NCBI GenBank assembly: GCA_027943245.1
Contig: JANDJZ010000365.1
Location: forward strand, 1 to 47,324
Reading direction: 5' to 3'
DNA: 47,324 bases
Source of the DNA: Acanthamoeba sp. SK_2022b
Lineage: Eukaryota > Discosea > Longamoebia > Acanthamoebidae
Shown: one piece after another, positions 1 to 10,808 of the stretch
Position numbering within the stretch: position 1 is the first letter of the stretch
Layout of the letters: every line of letters begins with the position of its first letter
Position numbers and translations under genes: made by a program
The notes under the pieces: model-generated
The model's input: the letters and a program-made list of their open reading frames with translations, nothing else
Database searches by the model: none
Told to the model about the DNA's origin: nothing

Positions 1-109
1 TCCTCTGGCGTAGAGGAGCCTGTCATGGCCGCTAGCATCTGAGCGATTGATCTCAGCTTCACGCTCACTGATCTTGGCGCGGGCGCGATTGACGTCGAAT
101 TCCACCCAG

Positions 110-455
110 TCACTGATGATGGCCCTTGCCACGTCGTACTCCTCTATGGCAGATGTCCTCTGTCGCGTCGGCGACAGTGAGAGTGATCAGGCCATCCAGC
201 TCAGCGAAGTAGGCGGCCACACTTTGATCTGGCTTCTTCTTCAGCGAGAAGAGCTGACAGATTGTAGTGATGAACCGCGTGGTGTTCTTCGCGAGCGTAG
301 TCTGTCTCCGATTGATGGAGCTTGACTGGCGGCGCGAGCGTGCCAGTCGCATGGCCCTTGAGGCCGAGTGACTCGAGGTGTGCGATTACCTTCGAGTGCC
401 ACCTGCGGTAGTCGTCCGTGCCTTGGAGGAGTGGTATCCCCTTGTGCGCTTTCAT
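110..455 (-). pseudogene. Ty1/copia-type Gag fragment, frameshifted
   Basis: Reading the minus strand, one frame (about 455-300) gives a peptide containing LLQGTDDYRRWHSKVIAHL, which resembles the N-terminal part of copia Gag (UBN2/DUF4219 type: a short region, then a 'W...v...L' helix). A second frame (about 300-110) continues with FSLKKKPDQSVAAYFAELD, like the Gag segment 'l..lk....sv.ey..el..l'. The two are in different frames, so the coding sequence is broken near position 300. No Pol follows downstream on this strand. The fragment is CpG-rich, unlike the older Pol remnant at 2.0-2.6 kb, and probably comes from a different, younger copy. Family assignment is by eye only. Confidence 0.55.
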
Positions 456-510
456 GCCTTGTAGGCAACTGACGCGGCGGTCACGGGGTGGGAGGTGGGG
501 ATGACTTGTT

Positions 511-1075
511 GCGGTTACGCGGCCAGGCGTGCGGGCGACGGGCTAAGTCGCGGTCACGCGGGAGGCGTATGGGCGGTCAAGCGAGGTCGCGGGTAGGTGT
601 GTGCAGGCGTGCGGGCGACGAGCCGAGTCGCGGTCACGCGGGCAGACGTACAGGCGAGCGAGGAGTCGCGGTTGCACTGGCAGACGTGCGGGCAACGGGC
701 CAGGTCGCGGTCACGTGGGCGAGTGTACAAGCGAGTAAAGAAATCGCAGTTACGCGGGCGGGCGTGCAGGCGAGGAGCTAGGTCGCGGTCACGCAGGCAG
801 GCGCACGGGCGATTGAAGAACTTGCGGTTACGCGGGCGGGCGTGCGGGCGAGGAGCTAGTTCGCGGTCACGCAGGCAGGCGTACAGGCAAGTGGGGTGCA
901 GTCGCAGTGACACGGGCGGGCGGGCGGGCGAGGAGCTAGTTCGCGGTCCCACAGGCAGGCGTACTGGATGAAGATGAAGTCGCGGTCAGGCGGCCAGACG
1001 AGCGGGCGAGTTGCAAGGTCGCGGTCTCGTCTGACGGGCGTGCAGGCGACTGAGCCGATGGGCTTGCGGTCACGT
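511..1075. repeat. 39-bp GC-rich minisatellite, about 14 degenerate copies
   Basis: A core close to TCGCGGTCACGCGGGC recurs with the GCGG/GCAG anchor at 511, 550, 589, 630, 668, 707, 746, 784, 824, 863, 904, 943, 982, 1021 and 1066. Spacings are 38-41 bases, most often 39; only the last is longer. The period is a multiple of three, so arginine-rich open frames run through it on both strands as a by-product. No start, splice pattern or known protein supports coding. Confidence 0.9.
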
Positions 1076-1821
1076 AGTCAGGTGGCTGACTGACGTGCGG
1101 GCAAGCGGACGGGAGAGTGTAGTTGTTACTTGTTAGCACGCTTGTGAGCGTGGGCCCATAACCTGTTGTAGCAGATTATGATAGTCGCGTAGTGGTTTGA
1201 ATACAAGCGTGTATATTTGTAGAGAAGAGTTGATAGAGCAGAAGGAAAGAGTGCGTAACATGATCGAGCATGAGCTCCTATCAATTGGACAGAGTCAATG
1301 GCATTGAGCCAGGGACACGGCTCTTTGATGCTGGTCGTGAGTTTGAGTCCGAACAAATCATTCCAGCGGCCAGGTGCGCAACACAAACTTTTGCTTTAGT
1401 CATATCAGGTGCTAACAAATCAACCCTAACAGTCATCGTGGCGGAACCCAAGGAAAGCAGCGTCACGGAGCAAGCGATGAGCGTAGATAGATTTTCGTTC
1501 GCTCCTGCTGAGGATCTTTTTTATTAGACCCGCACCAGCCGCTGTTTCCGCTCACAGTCCCTTCTTCGGCATTCTTCCTCGAACTCGCGCCACCTCCTTG
1601 CAGAACTTTCGGCAATGGTTTCCTCCTTGGCAAATAGAGCTTCCATACTTGCACACAAGCGGGCAAAGAGGGACGAGGGGTTCTCGGAGTGTTCGGGTAA
1701 GCCGTCGGTGTGCAAGCTATGGCAGGGAGTTGAGGTGTGTCCGCTCATGCTTCTGAAGGTTTGCTTTTCTGGAGCGGGCGGGAAAAGCGTAAACGGCAGA
1801 TTTTTTCGGCAAGATATTTCG
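1076..1821. other. Stretch without a recognisable gene
   Basis: Short open frames exist on both strands (for example 1270-1527 plus, 85 residues; 1524-1748 minus, 74 residues, charged). None shows a recognisable domain, splice partner or start context. Probably intergenic or transposon-derived. Confidence 0.5.
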
Positions 1822-1979
1822 GCTGTTATTTGACTGTTTGGTGAGCATCTTCATGGTATTATTGCACACAAAGTGGACATTACATCAAAACACTTGAGAC
1901 AGTAAATTGTCCTGTTTGCAATTCTGCTCTATCACAGTATCTTGTCATATTTTGTTGAAATGCTCAAGTCCAAGAGGCA

Positions 1980-2606
1980 CTAGCAGTTGGTGAGCAAACA
2001 CTATTTATTTTGTAGCATGAGTCAGCACAACATTCAATGGATGAGGTGTCTTGCCATTAATAGCAAAGTACTGGTCAATCATGCCCTTGAGGTTGCAAAC
2101 TTTTACAGCATTCCAACAAACACATAGTTGATGTAGTAGAGGTAGGTTATCATGAACACAATGTCAGTATGCTTTGCTAGGGGAATGTAGAGCAGCTTGT
2201 CAATGGATGATCTGTAGGGGATGGTCTTGTGGTGGTGTTGTGGGAGGCTCTCATCTCCTTAACTGAGTGTTTGGGAAAATGAGACAGGGCCTCTTATTCT
2301 GCAGACAGGGAAGGTATCAAAGCTGCATGACTGCTGATTTGACTGTTGAAAACTGTTGGAGGCATATCAACAAGGGGCAGTGTCTCATCTTCCCAAGCAC
2401 TCAGTTTCTCAGGAGGCTGTTAGGCTCATCAACTGGTTCAGCTTAGTCATGTCCCAGAGATGTGATGTCAGGTTGGCAGAAACCTTGCAGAGTACCACAT
2501 CAAATTGTGGTTTTGACTTAGTGTGGAGGAGGCAGCACTTGGGGAGGTGTCCTCTTGCTTTCTGAATCTTGCTGAGCTTGTCAAGGAACTCATCGATTGC
2601 AACCAA
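1980..2606 (-). pseudogene. Decayed Ty1/copia Pol fragment (end of reverse transcriptase)
   Basis: Minus-strand reading of about 2300-2000 gives, across two frames, PYRSSIDKLLYIPLAKHTD followed by WNAVKVCNLKGMIDQY. These align well with the copia RT-to-RNase H junction ('yRs.vG.L.Y.....RpDi......' then 'hw.avkrilrYLkgt.dygl'). The catalytic part is absent and several frame changes and stops are present. An upstream 65-residue minus-strand open frame (2409-2606) may be part of the same element but I could not match it. The block contains no CpG at all from 1822 to 2593, in contrast to the CpG-rich surroundings. Confidence 0.6.
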
Positions 2607-2682
2607 ACCGTTGCTCAGTATTAATGATCAAGGTGGAGAGGGATGACAGGAGTTGATGGTGTGAAAGCTTTAGCATAGAAAT

Positions 2683-3716
2683 TTACATGAGGAAACAGCC
2701 CTTGCTCTTGTTCTTCTTCTTGACGACATCGGGAGCGGCGTCTGCGCCCGAGGCGCCACTGTCAGCCGCGGGACTGACTCCTCTGGCCTGCTGCACGCAC
2801 TGCACCGCTACGCTGAACACCTTGTCCAGCCCCTTCCTCGTCTTGGCCGACACCTCAAGATAGCTCGCCGCGCTGATGCTCTTCGCCATCTCCTTGCCCT
2901 ACGCAAGTAAAGCAGAGAAATGGTTGTACTATCAGCACGCACGTTCGTTGCACAAGAAGACGGCGAGATGACATGGCGTACCTCGTCGGAGGTGATGGGT
3001 TCGTATTGTGTAGTGTGTGGGTCGGCGGTCTCGCTGTCTCGAAGATCGACCTTGGTGCCCACCAAAAGATGGGGGATGTTGGGCACGTAGTGGTTCACCT
3101 CTGGGTACCACTGAGAGGCGAAGAGAAGAGAACCCCAGTCAGAGAGCGAACAAGTTGTAGAGAGAGATGTGATGTGAAAGAGTAGAGATCCCAGGCGGGG
3201 AGGAAGAGATCTACCTTCTCCCTGATCGCATCATAGGAGGCTCGGTTGACGGTGGAGAAGCACAACAAAACCACGTCGGCACCAGGGTAGCTGAGAGCCC
3301 CAGCACAAGCAATCGTCAATGCGCGGCGAAAATGGTGGAAGATTTGGGGGGGACGCACCTGAGGGGCCTGAGCCTGTCGTAGTCCTCCTGGCCAGCCGTA
3401 TCCCAGAGGTGCAGCAGAATGTTTTCGTTGTCGCTCTTCATTTGCGCGGTGTAATTTTCGAATACGGTGGGCACGTAGTCGGTGGGGAACTTCTTGGTGG
3501 CGTACGAGATGAGAAGAGAAGTCTTACCGACGGCGCCATCACCGACTACGCAATTGGGGTGGAGAAAGAGAAGCAGAATTGAGAACGAGTGACGGCGGCA
3601 ATTGTACAATCTAAAACCCAGCAACCAAGAGAGTGATGGGGATAAGTGAACGTACCGACTACAAGCTTGATACGAGTAGCCCCCGCAATGTTCTGGGAGA
3701 GAAATAAAACATACAT
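2683..3716 (-). CDS. Rho/Rac-family small GTPase
   Basis: Five exons on the minus strand (3716-3656, 3545-3359, 3290-3215, 3110-2982, 2898-2683) total 669 bases, giving 222 residues with canonical GT-AG junctions. The spliced protein carries P-loop [11 protein letters not shown], switch I with YVPTVFENY, switch [17 protein letters not shown], the TKVD (NKxD-type) guanine motif and the SAK motif. The short insert around '[15 protein letters not shown]' fits the Rho insert region. It ends KSKGCFLM, a CAAX prenylation box after a lysine-rich stretch, so the protein should be a membrane-attached molecular switch for actin regulation. The chosen ATG gives a roughly ten-residue extension before IKLVVVGDG; an additional upstream exon is possible, so the exact N terminus is uncertain. 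The C-terminal tail is somewhat long for Rac1 and rich in Ala/Ser/Asp. Confidence 0.93.
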
Positions 3717-3732
3717 GTGAGCCCCCCCTCAT

Positions 3733-4025
3733 CTACGGCATTATGAGGACGAGAGGCCGAACCACTTGCTCGCCGAGCCCTTCGATTTTCTCCTTCAACT
3801 CGGTGACCTTCTCCTTCACTTCTTCATCATCAAGATCTGGGGGGCGCGACGCTCGTCAGCACTCTCCACCGTAATGATGGAAGGAGTGGGCTAAAACGTA
3901 CAAGTTTCCCATTTGACGTTGCCCAGCCATTCCAACAGCGCTTCTTTGTCCTGTTCGTCATGATCCATTTAATTAGCCACGCATCTATGAGTACAAGGCT
4001 TTCAGGCCGATGTACGTACCGACAT
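3733..4025 (-). CDS. Three-exon 52-residue microprotein, unknown function
   Basis: Minus-strand exons 4025-4020 (ATGTCG only), 3950-3902 and 3836-3733 splice in frame with GTACGT/GTACG donors and CAG acceptors. They encode 52 residues: an MSDKEALLEWLGNVKW start, an acidic/charged middle (DDEEVKEK...ELKEKIEGLGEQ) likely to form an amphipathic helix, and a hydrophobic end (VVRPLVLIMP). I recognise no family. Support is the clean splicing of three short exons into one open frame and codon use that matches neighbours. The stop lies only about 16 bases upstream of the Rac ATG on the same strand, so an alternative is that it is an upstream part of the Rac transcript. No signal peptide is visible. 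Confidence 0.55.
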
Positions 4026-4570
4026 TGCGGTGATTGAAAGTCTTCTTCTTTATCTACAAAGAATGGCTTCCCCGAATGTAGCGAGGGAGGTAGAAGGAGA
4101 GATGGATGTCAAAAATGCGGAAAAGCGGCCGCTAACGTAAATCAGGGCGAATTAGTCTCGAGAGATTCGCCGAATCGACACGAGCCCAGTTGCTCTCTCT
4201 GTCTTGCTGCGTGCCACAACCCGCTGCGCCAAAGCGCAAGTGGCACACCACCCAATAGCCGTGCATACCCACAGCCCCCAATCGGAGCTGCCTCTGGGCA
4301 AATTACGCGTTTTTGTGCCGACACCGAAATGAAATCCATTTCGGTGGCGTTTCATCCAAGGCCAAGGGAAGGTGCGGTTGATTCGGGCATCAAGGTGGTT
4401 GAGCTGGGCCCATTCAAGCTCAAGCACCTCTACAGAAGAGGGTGGAGGACACGCGAGCTCTTCACATAATTGCCGGACAAAAAGATTTATTCAGGAAAAA
4501 AGAAAATACGAAAATAAAGACAGTTGATAATCATAACCCGGTTGTGTGTTTTCAAACCAACACGCAAAGG
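4026..4570. promoter_or_regulatory. Intergenic/divergent promoter region
   Basis: This gap separates the minus-strand microprotein from the plus-strand NAD synthetase. It is CpG-rich up to about 4430, then A-rich (4480-4570) just before the NAD synthetase ATG. Minus-strand open frames at 4142-4427 show no domain and are probably chance. Confidence 0.4.
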
Positions 4571-6624
4571 ATGCAGCCTGCACTGGCCACGGTAGCAACA
4601 TGTAACCTCGACCAGTGGGCTATGGATTTCTCAGGCAATCTCGAGCGCATAGTGGCCTCGCTACGCGCTGCCCGAGCTGCAGGGGCGAGGTACAGGCTCG
4701 GCCCCGAGCTCGAGGTTCCCGGCTATGGATGTGAGGACCATTTCTTGGAGCAGGACACCTTTCTCCACTCGTGGCAGTCTATTGCCGCCATCCTTTCGCC
4801 CGATCTCGTAGGTCTCACGCAGGACTTGCTTTGCGACTTTGGCATGCCCGTAATGCATCGGTATCCCCATCTCTACTCGAGTAGTCATCATCTCGCTACA
4901 CGAAAATAATGCTGAGCATGCGATCTGCCCCCCACCTCTCCATCTCTTCCACCAGGGACGTGCGGTACAACTGCCGCGTGTTCGTGCTCAACGGCAAGGT
5001 GCTGCTGATACGCCCCAAGCAGTTCCTGGCCAGCGACGGCAACTACCGCGAGGAGCGCTGGTTCTCGCAGTGGAAGCACAAGCGAACGGTCGAGGACTTC
5101 CTCCTGCCCCAGTGCATCCGCGCCCTCACCGGTGCGTGCCCGTGAGGCACGGGCTCTCTCCCCTCCTTATGAAGCGGCGCTCCTCCTCTGATTCCGTTGG
5201 GCCACGACCGGCGCAGGTCAGACGACGGTGCCCTTTGGCGATTGCTACCTGCAAACGCAGGACACCGCCATCGGCGTGGAGACGTGCGAGGAGCTCTTCA
5301 CCCCCGACTCGCCCAACATCTACCTCGGCCTCGCCGGCGTCGAGATCTTTGGCAATGGCTCAGGTACACCACTATCACCATCACCACCACCACCACTACC
5401 ACCATAATCACAACCTCTTGTTCTCTCTCTGACACGCCGCGTGTTGGTCGTTTGCTGCGCTTCGCCGCTCGTTCTACTCCTTGCGCGTGTGTCATCGTCA
5501 GGGTCTCACCATCAGCTGCGCAAGCTTAACCAGCGCGTCGACCTGATCCACAACGCGACCCGCAAGAACGGCGGCCTCTACCTCTACTCGAACCAACAGG
5601 TTGGCCATGGGCTCTCGGCCACTCGCTTTTTTATTTACATTTGTATTTATTTATATTTATAATTGTAATTTATTATAATTCATTTATATTTATTTGCAAC
5701 GGCGCAGGGCTGTGACGGTGGGCGCATGTACTACGACGGGAGCAGCATGATCTTCATGAACGGCGACCTGCTCGGCCAAGGATCTCAGTTCTCGCTGAAG
5801 GACGTCGAAGTCATCACCGCCACCGTCAACCTCGTACGCGCGCCCACACGCAGGCGCCACGCTTGTGTGCCACTCCCGCGCGCGCGACCTCACTTCCCCC
5901 ATTTGGTCGCGAGTCCTCCAGGACGACGTGCGGGCCTACCGCATGGCCATCTCGAGTCGCAGCTCCCAGGCCGCCTCTGCGCCCAAGGTCCCCTCGGTCT
6001 TTGTCGACTGGTCGCTGTCCACCACGTCCGGGCCCAAGCCCTCCAAGTCGATCGCGCGTACACGGCTCTCTCACATTTCTTTTTCTTTTTCTTTTCTTTT
6101 TCTTTTCCTAAGCATTGTGCTCCCGCGCATGTGCCGCAGCCCGGTATCTGTCCGTGTACGAGGAGATCGCCTACGGTCCCGCCTCCTGGCTTTGGGACTA
6201 CCTCCGTCGCTCCGGTTCGACCACTTCTTCTTCCCTCTTCTTCTTCTTCTGCCACGCTTTGCTCATCATCCAGCATGTGTCGTGTCGTGTGTGCGTGGTA
6301 GGGGTGAGCGGATATTTCCTGCCGTTGAGCGGAGGCGCCGACAGTTCGGCGGTGGCGGCCATCGTGGGGAGCATGTGCCAGCTGGTGCTCCTGGAGCTCG
6401 GCAAGGGCAACGAGCAGGTCCTGCGCGACGTGCGCCGCATCACCCGGCTGCCCGACTACACGCCCTCGTCGGCGCAGGACCTGGCCGGCAAGCTCTTCTT
6501 CACGTGCTACATGGGCACCACCAACTCCTCCAAGGAGACTCGCGAACGCGCCGAGAGGCTCGCCCACCAGGTATCCCCAGCGATCACCGATCGTTTGGCC
6601 CTCGACCGTGTGCTGCGTGGCTGA

Positions 6625-6692
<68 letters not shown>

Positions 6693-7800
6693 GTCGGGGC
6701 GCATCACGTGAACAGCACGATCGATTCGATCGTGTCGGCGTTCATGGAGACCTTTGCGCAGGTGTCCGACAAGAAGCCCCAGTTCAAGGTCCACGGAGGC
6801 TCCACCACCGAGAACCGTACGCGAACGCCACACAGCGTCTCTCTCTCTCTCTTTCTCCCCCTCTCTTCGAGGCTGCGCGCGTTCGCTGGGCTCACACACG
6901 CGCATGCGTGCGTCGAGACAGTGGCGCTGCAAAACATCCAGGCGAGGTCGCGCATGGTGTACGGGTACCTGCTGAGCCAGCTGCTGATGTGGGCCACCGG
7001 GAGGGAGGGCAGCCTCCTCGTGCTCGGCGCCGCCAACGTCGACGAAGCGCTCCGCGGCTACATGACCAAATACGACTGCAGGCACGCGCCCCCTCCCCTC
7101 CCCTCCTCAATGTGTGCGGCGCTCATCGGCGCGCGCGTGTCTTGTGTCGTGTGCGATGCGCGCGCGCGCGCGTGCAGTTCGGCGGACGTCAATCCGATCG
7201 GTTCGTTCTCCAAGATCGACCTGCGCGGGTTCCTCGAGTGGGCGGCCAGCGATAAGACCCTCGGCTACACGACCCTCCTCGACGTCGTCCACGCCGCGCC
7301 CACCGCCGAGCTGGAGCCCATCACCTCCACCTACACCCAGACCGACGAAGGTTCTCCACCTCCTCTCCCTCCCTCCCTCCTCCTCCTCCAATCAAACGCT
7401 AACCGCGCGCGTGTCGTGTCGTGTCGTGTCGTGTCGTGTCGTGTCGTGTCGTGTCGTGTCGTGTCGTGTCGTGTCGTGTCGTGTCGTGTGTCGTGTTGTG
7501 CAGAGGACATGGGGATGACGTATGCGGAGCTGAGCCACTTTGGCCGGCTGAGGAAGATCGGGCTGTGCGGCCCGGTGTCGATGTTCCACAAGCTGGTGCA
7601 CGAGTGGGACCACCTCACGCCGGCGCAGGTGGCCGAGAAGGTGAAGCGGTTCTTCTTCTACTACTCGATCAACCGACACAAGATGACCGTGCTCACCCCG
7701 GCCTACCACGCCGAGGCCTACTCCCCCGAGGACAACCGCTTCGACCTTCGCCAGTTCCTCTACAACTCCAAGTGGACCACCCAATTCCAGTACGTGTGTG

Positions 7801-7862
<62 letters not shown>

Positions 7863-8071
7863 ATCGCGCGTGTGTTGGCAGGGTGATAGACCAGATGGTA
7901 GTGGAACTTCAGGCGGCGAGCAGCCACGGCGAGGAGAGCGCCGCGCCGCCGGCTCCGGCCACGACGCCGACGCCGGTGGCTGTGGCGGCAGCCAGCGTGA
8001 GCACGACTGCCCCCGTGTCCCTTCCGCCCGACCAGGCCTCGGCCGTCGCCACCGGCGGTCCGCATGCGTGA
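4571..8071 (+). CDS. NADSYN1: Glutamine-dependent NAD+ synthetase
   Basis: Thirteen exons (4571-4860, 4956-5131, 5217-5363, 5502-5599, 5708-5833, 5922-6057, 6140-6214, 6302-6570, 6693-6816, 6922-7081, 7178-7350, 7504-7789, 7882-8071) sum to 2250 bases, 749 residues, close to the eukaryotic family length. The enzyme amidates nicotinic acid adenine dinucleotide with glutamine and ATP, the last step of NAD+ synthesis. The N-terminal nitrilase-type glutaminase shows Glu in [15 protein letters not shown], Lys in [20 protein letters not shown], and the Cys nucleophile in [15 protein letters not shown]. The synthetase domain has the pyrophosphatase loop [26 protein letters not shown] and [13 protein letters not shown]. 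The tail after VIDQMV is Ala/Pro/Ser-rich and poorly conserved. One intron (7082-7177) uses a GC donor. Introns hold GT and GTGTC microsatellites. Glu in the first glutaminase motif is preceded by R-L-G rather than the usual pattern, so minor sequence divergence is possible. Confidence 0.97.
6627..6690. repeat. (GT)n in NAD synthetase intron 8
   Basis: About 32 GT units run directly up to the AG acceptor at 6691-6692, replacing the usual polypyrimidine tract. Confidence 0.97.
7082..7177 (+). other. GC-AG intron (NAD synthetase)
   Basis: Exon ends TGCAG, intron starts GCACGC and ends GTGCAG. Only this junction restores the family motif [13 protein letters not shown]; no nearby GT donor does. 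Confidence 0.9.
7411..7490. repeat. (GTGTC)n pentanucleotide array in NAD synthetase intron 11
   Basis: About 16 nearly perfect GTGTC units fill most of the intron before exon 12. Confidence 0.97.
7793..7858. repeat. (GT)n in the last NAD synthetase intron
   Basis: About 30 GT units, interrupted once near the start, just after the GTACGT donor. Confidence 0.97.
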
Positions 8072-8218
8072 GACGAACGAGCGGCCGCGGCCGCAATCAG
8101 GCCGGTTGCCATGCAACGACAAAACGGAAAAGAATTATTATTTTAAACAAAAAAATAAATAAAAAACCATATTCAAATTCTTAAAAACCAAATCCAAGGC
8201 CTTGGGGGCGCTGAGCTC

Positions 8219-8425
8219 ATGAACATCGCCCTGGTGGAGGCCGAGGTGGCTGGGGTGAAGGAGGAGGTTCACGAGGAGAGGAGAGCCCGGATACAGGTAG
8301 CACGAGTGCCGAGGAGGAGAGCAGAGCTAGAGCAAAAGGAAAAGATCTGCCTGGCCATGAAGGAGTTCTCTGACGCCATGCTGAACTTGTGTCAGCTGCT
8401 CAAGCTGCCAGAGCGGGTCTCTTGA
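8219..8425 (+). CDS. 68-residue hypothetical, possible coiled coil
   Basis: This is the only notable content of the 8072-8517 gap. The frame encodes a Glu/Arg/Lys-rich segment (EEVHEERRARIQ...RRRAELEQKEKIC) followed by a more hydrophobic C terminus with Leu spacing. An AATAAA lies about 65 bases downstream (8490). I recognise no family. It could be a small gene, the last exon of an undetected one, or a transposon remnant. The AT-rich stretch at 8130-8185 upstream is probably the 3' end of the NAD synthetase transcript. Confidence 0.25.
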   Translation: MNIALVEAEVAGVKEEVHEERRARIQVARVPRRRAELEQKEKICLAMKEFSDAMLNLCQLLKLPERVS

Positions 8426-8517
8426 GTAGTCAACAAGCGTCAGCCAGCAGGCCACTACTCGACTTGGCTGTTTGAATCGTTGTTTGTTTGAATAAAAGAC
8501 ATTGGAGCCCCCCTCTT

Positions 8518-10774
8518 CTACTTGCGGCGCCAGATGGTGGCGTGGGCCACGCAGAGCTGGAACTTGCGAACGTGTTCGCGGATGAGGAGGGGCATGTCCT
8601 TGTGCTCCAGCAGCTCGAAGTCGGCCTGCAGAGTCTCCTTGAGCACGTCGAACGTACGCACCTCCTTGTCTACAACACGACCTCAGGGTCAGCCCCCACT
8701 CCCTTCTCCACTACACGCCACATTTTCCACTCCACTGCATCACCACACCACTACACCTCGCAGACACCTACGCACCTCCGAGGTGGTAGCCGCCCATCCA
8801 CTTGGAGGGGTGGGTGAACTGCTCGAGCCATGTGTAGGGCGAGGTGATGACCACCACGCCGCCCGGCTTCACCAGATGCGGCAGCACCTCCAGGCAGTTG
8901 CTGCGTTCGTTCGCGACGCCCTCGCCGTCAGCATAGCCCAGCCAAGGCGGGGAAAAGAGGAGTGGGGGGGGGGCTCACCTGGGATAGGGGAGGCGGTCGA
9001 GGAGGTTGGCGAGGAGGACGGCGTCGTAGCGGCCAAAGGTCTTGGGCAGGCTGCAGGCATCGCCGTGCATGAACCGGACGCGCGAGCGGTCGATGTCCGC
9101 CGCCACCTCGGCCGTGGAGCTCGCCAGGAGTCGGCCCTCGGTCGCGTACTTGTAGGGCAGCGCGCCCTTCTCCTGCAGCGCGATGCCGGCGTTCACGAAC
9201 GCGCGGCTGTAGTCCAGCCCCACGACTGCGGCGAGAAAAGGCGTCAATGCGGCGAGAGAGGGAGAGAGGGGGGAGTAGGGAGTGGGGGGGAGAGGTAGAG
9301 GGGAGCGGTGGCGGCACCGGAGCCGAACGTGCGCGCGAGTTCGAAGGAGGCGCGGCCCACGGCGCAGCCGAGCTCGAGCGCCGACGCTCGGTCGGGCGAC
9401 GACGCGTTCGGGGAGTGCTTCTTGAACGCCTCGCTCAACTCTTGCGCGCATCTGGACACACCGCACACGCACGCGCGCGCGCCGGCCAACGACACGGTCG
9501 GTCAGGCTCAGCTCTCGACCGAGTGGTAGATTGGGGGGGAGGGAGGCGTGCCTGCGCGGGAAGTTGAGGGAGAGCTCGCCCAGGCCGGTGAAGGGGTAGG
9601 GGAGGACCTCGTCGTCCCGGCCGTAGTGGAGCTGCAGGTACTCCTCGATCAGCTTCTTCTGCTCGTACACGTTGCTCTCGTCGATCCACCGGTTCTCCGT
9701 CACCTTGTGCGGGTTGTCCCCGATCGGATACAAATTCCTGTCACACACACACACACGTGTGCATTCCACAATAAGCTTCCATGCGTGCCAAGCATTCCAA
9801 GTTATGGTGTTGCATAGCAACCATCTGTTGCATGCGAACGTACAGGGAGATCGGGCGGACGGTCTGGGCGAGACGGAAGCCGAGGTGTTGGAAGAAGTGC
9901 CTTCGGAACCAATAGCGCGCGTACACCGACGCCTAGTTGGTCGACACAAACTCGAGTGAGCGAGGCCGAGCGCACCACATTTGGGGGGGGGGGTTCATCG
10001 TCTACCTGGTCTCCTGTCGACACCCACGAGCCGCCCATGATGAGGTTGTGGCGCCCGTCGAAGCACGGCGTGCTGAAGTCGAGGTAGTACGGGTGGACCT
10101 GCGCCAACCCCGCGTCAGCAAGCGTGCGCGCATGAGGTGAGAGGCGAGGCGAGGCGAGGGGAGAGCTGCCACCGACCTTGAACCCGGGAAGGCCGTCGGC
10201 CTCGTCCTCGGCCCACTCCCAGGCGTTGCCGTGCACGTCGTGGAAGCCCATGGGCGAGGGCTCAAACATGTTCACGGGCGTCGACGACGAGTAGCGCAGA
10301 TTGTAGTTTCCTGTGATCCACCACACACACACCCAAAACGATTTATTATTTTTGATTTTATTTTAAAAAATAATATACAATATTTATTTATTTATTAATG
10401 ACCCGTACCGATGGACTCCTTGCGCATGATCGGGTCGGCCTCGGGCTGGCCCTTCCACTCGCTTGACGTGTCTCCGCGGAGGCGATGCCACTCAGCCTCG
10501 GTGATGACCCTAACTCATCACAACACACGACACCACACACATACATACAACACAACACACAGCGAGATGAGCCAGCTCATACAAGAGATACGCGCGTTGT
10601 TTTGGGTGAGTGGATGGAGCGATTGGGGGAGGGGTAGAGCTCTACCGGTAGCCCTCGCCCTTCCAGCTGCAGTAGGCCTTGGCCTCGAGCTGGTTGACGT
10701 CGACCGGCCAGTTCCAGGGCATCTCGATCTCCGAAAAGATAGCCCTGTACCTGTGTTGTGTGCGCGCGTGTCGT

Positions 10775-10808
<34 letters not shown>

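Noticed and set aside
511..1075. Possible CRISPR array
   Set aside because: Units are contiguous and degenerate with no constant repeat alternating with unique spacers, and the genome is eukaryotic.
5341..5430. Poly-histidine peptide ([12 protein letters not shown])
   Set aside because: It is read from an intron between NAD synthetase exons 3 and 4.
7392..8096. His/Thr-, Cys/Val- and Ser/Arg-rich open frames over GT and GTGTC arrays, here and in similar places
   Set aside because: Simple repeats stay open in all frames; they lie in introns of well-supported genes.
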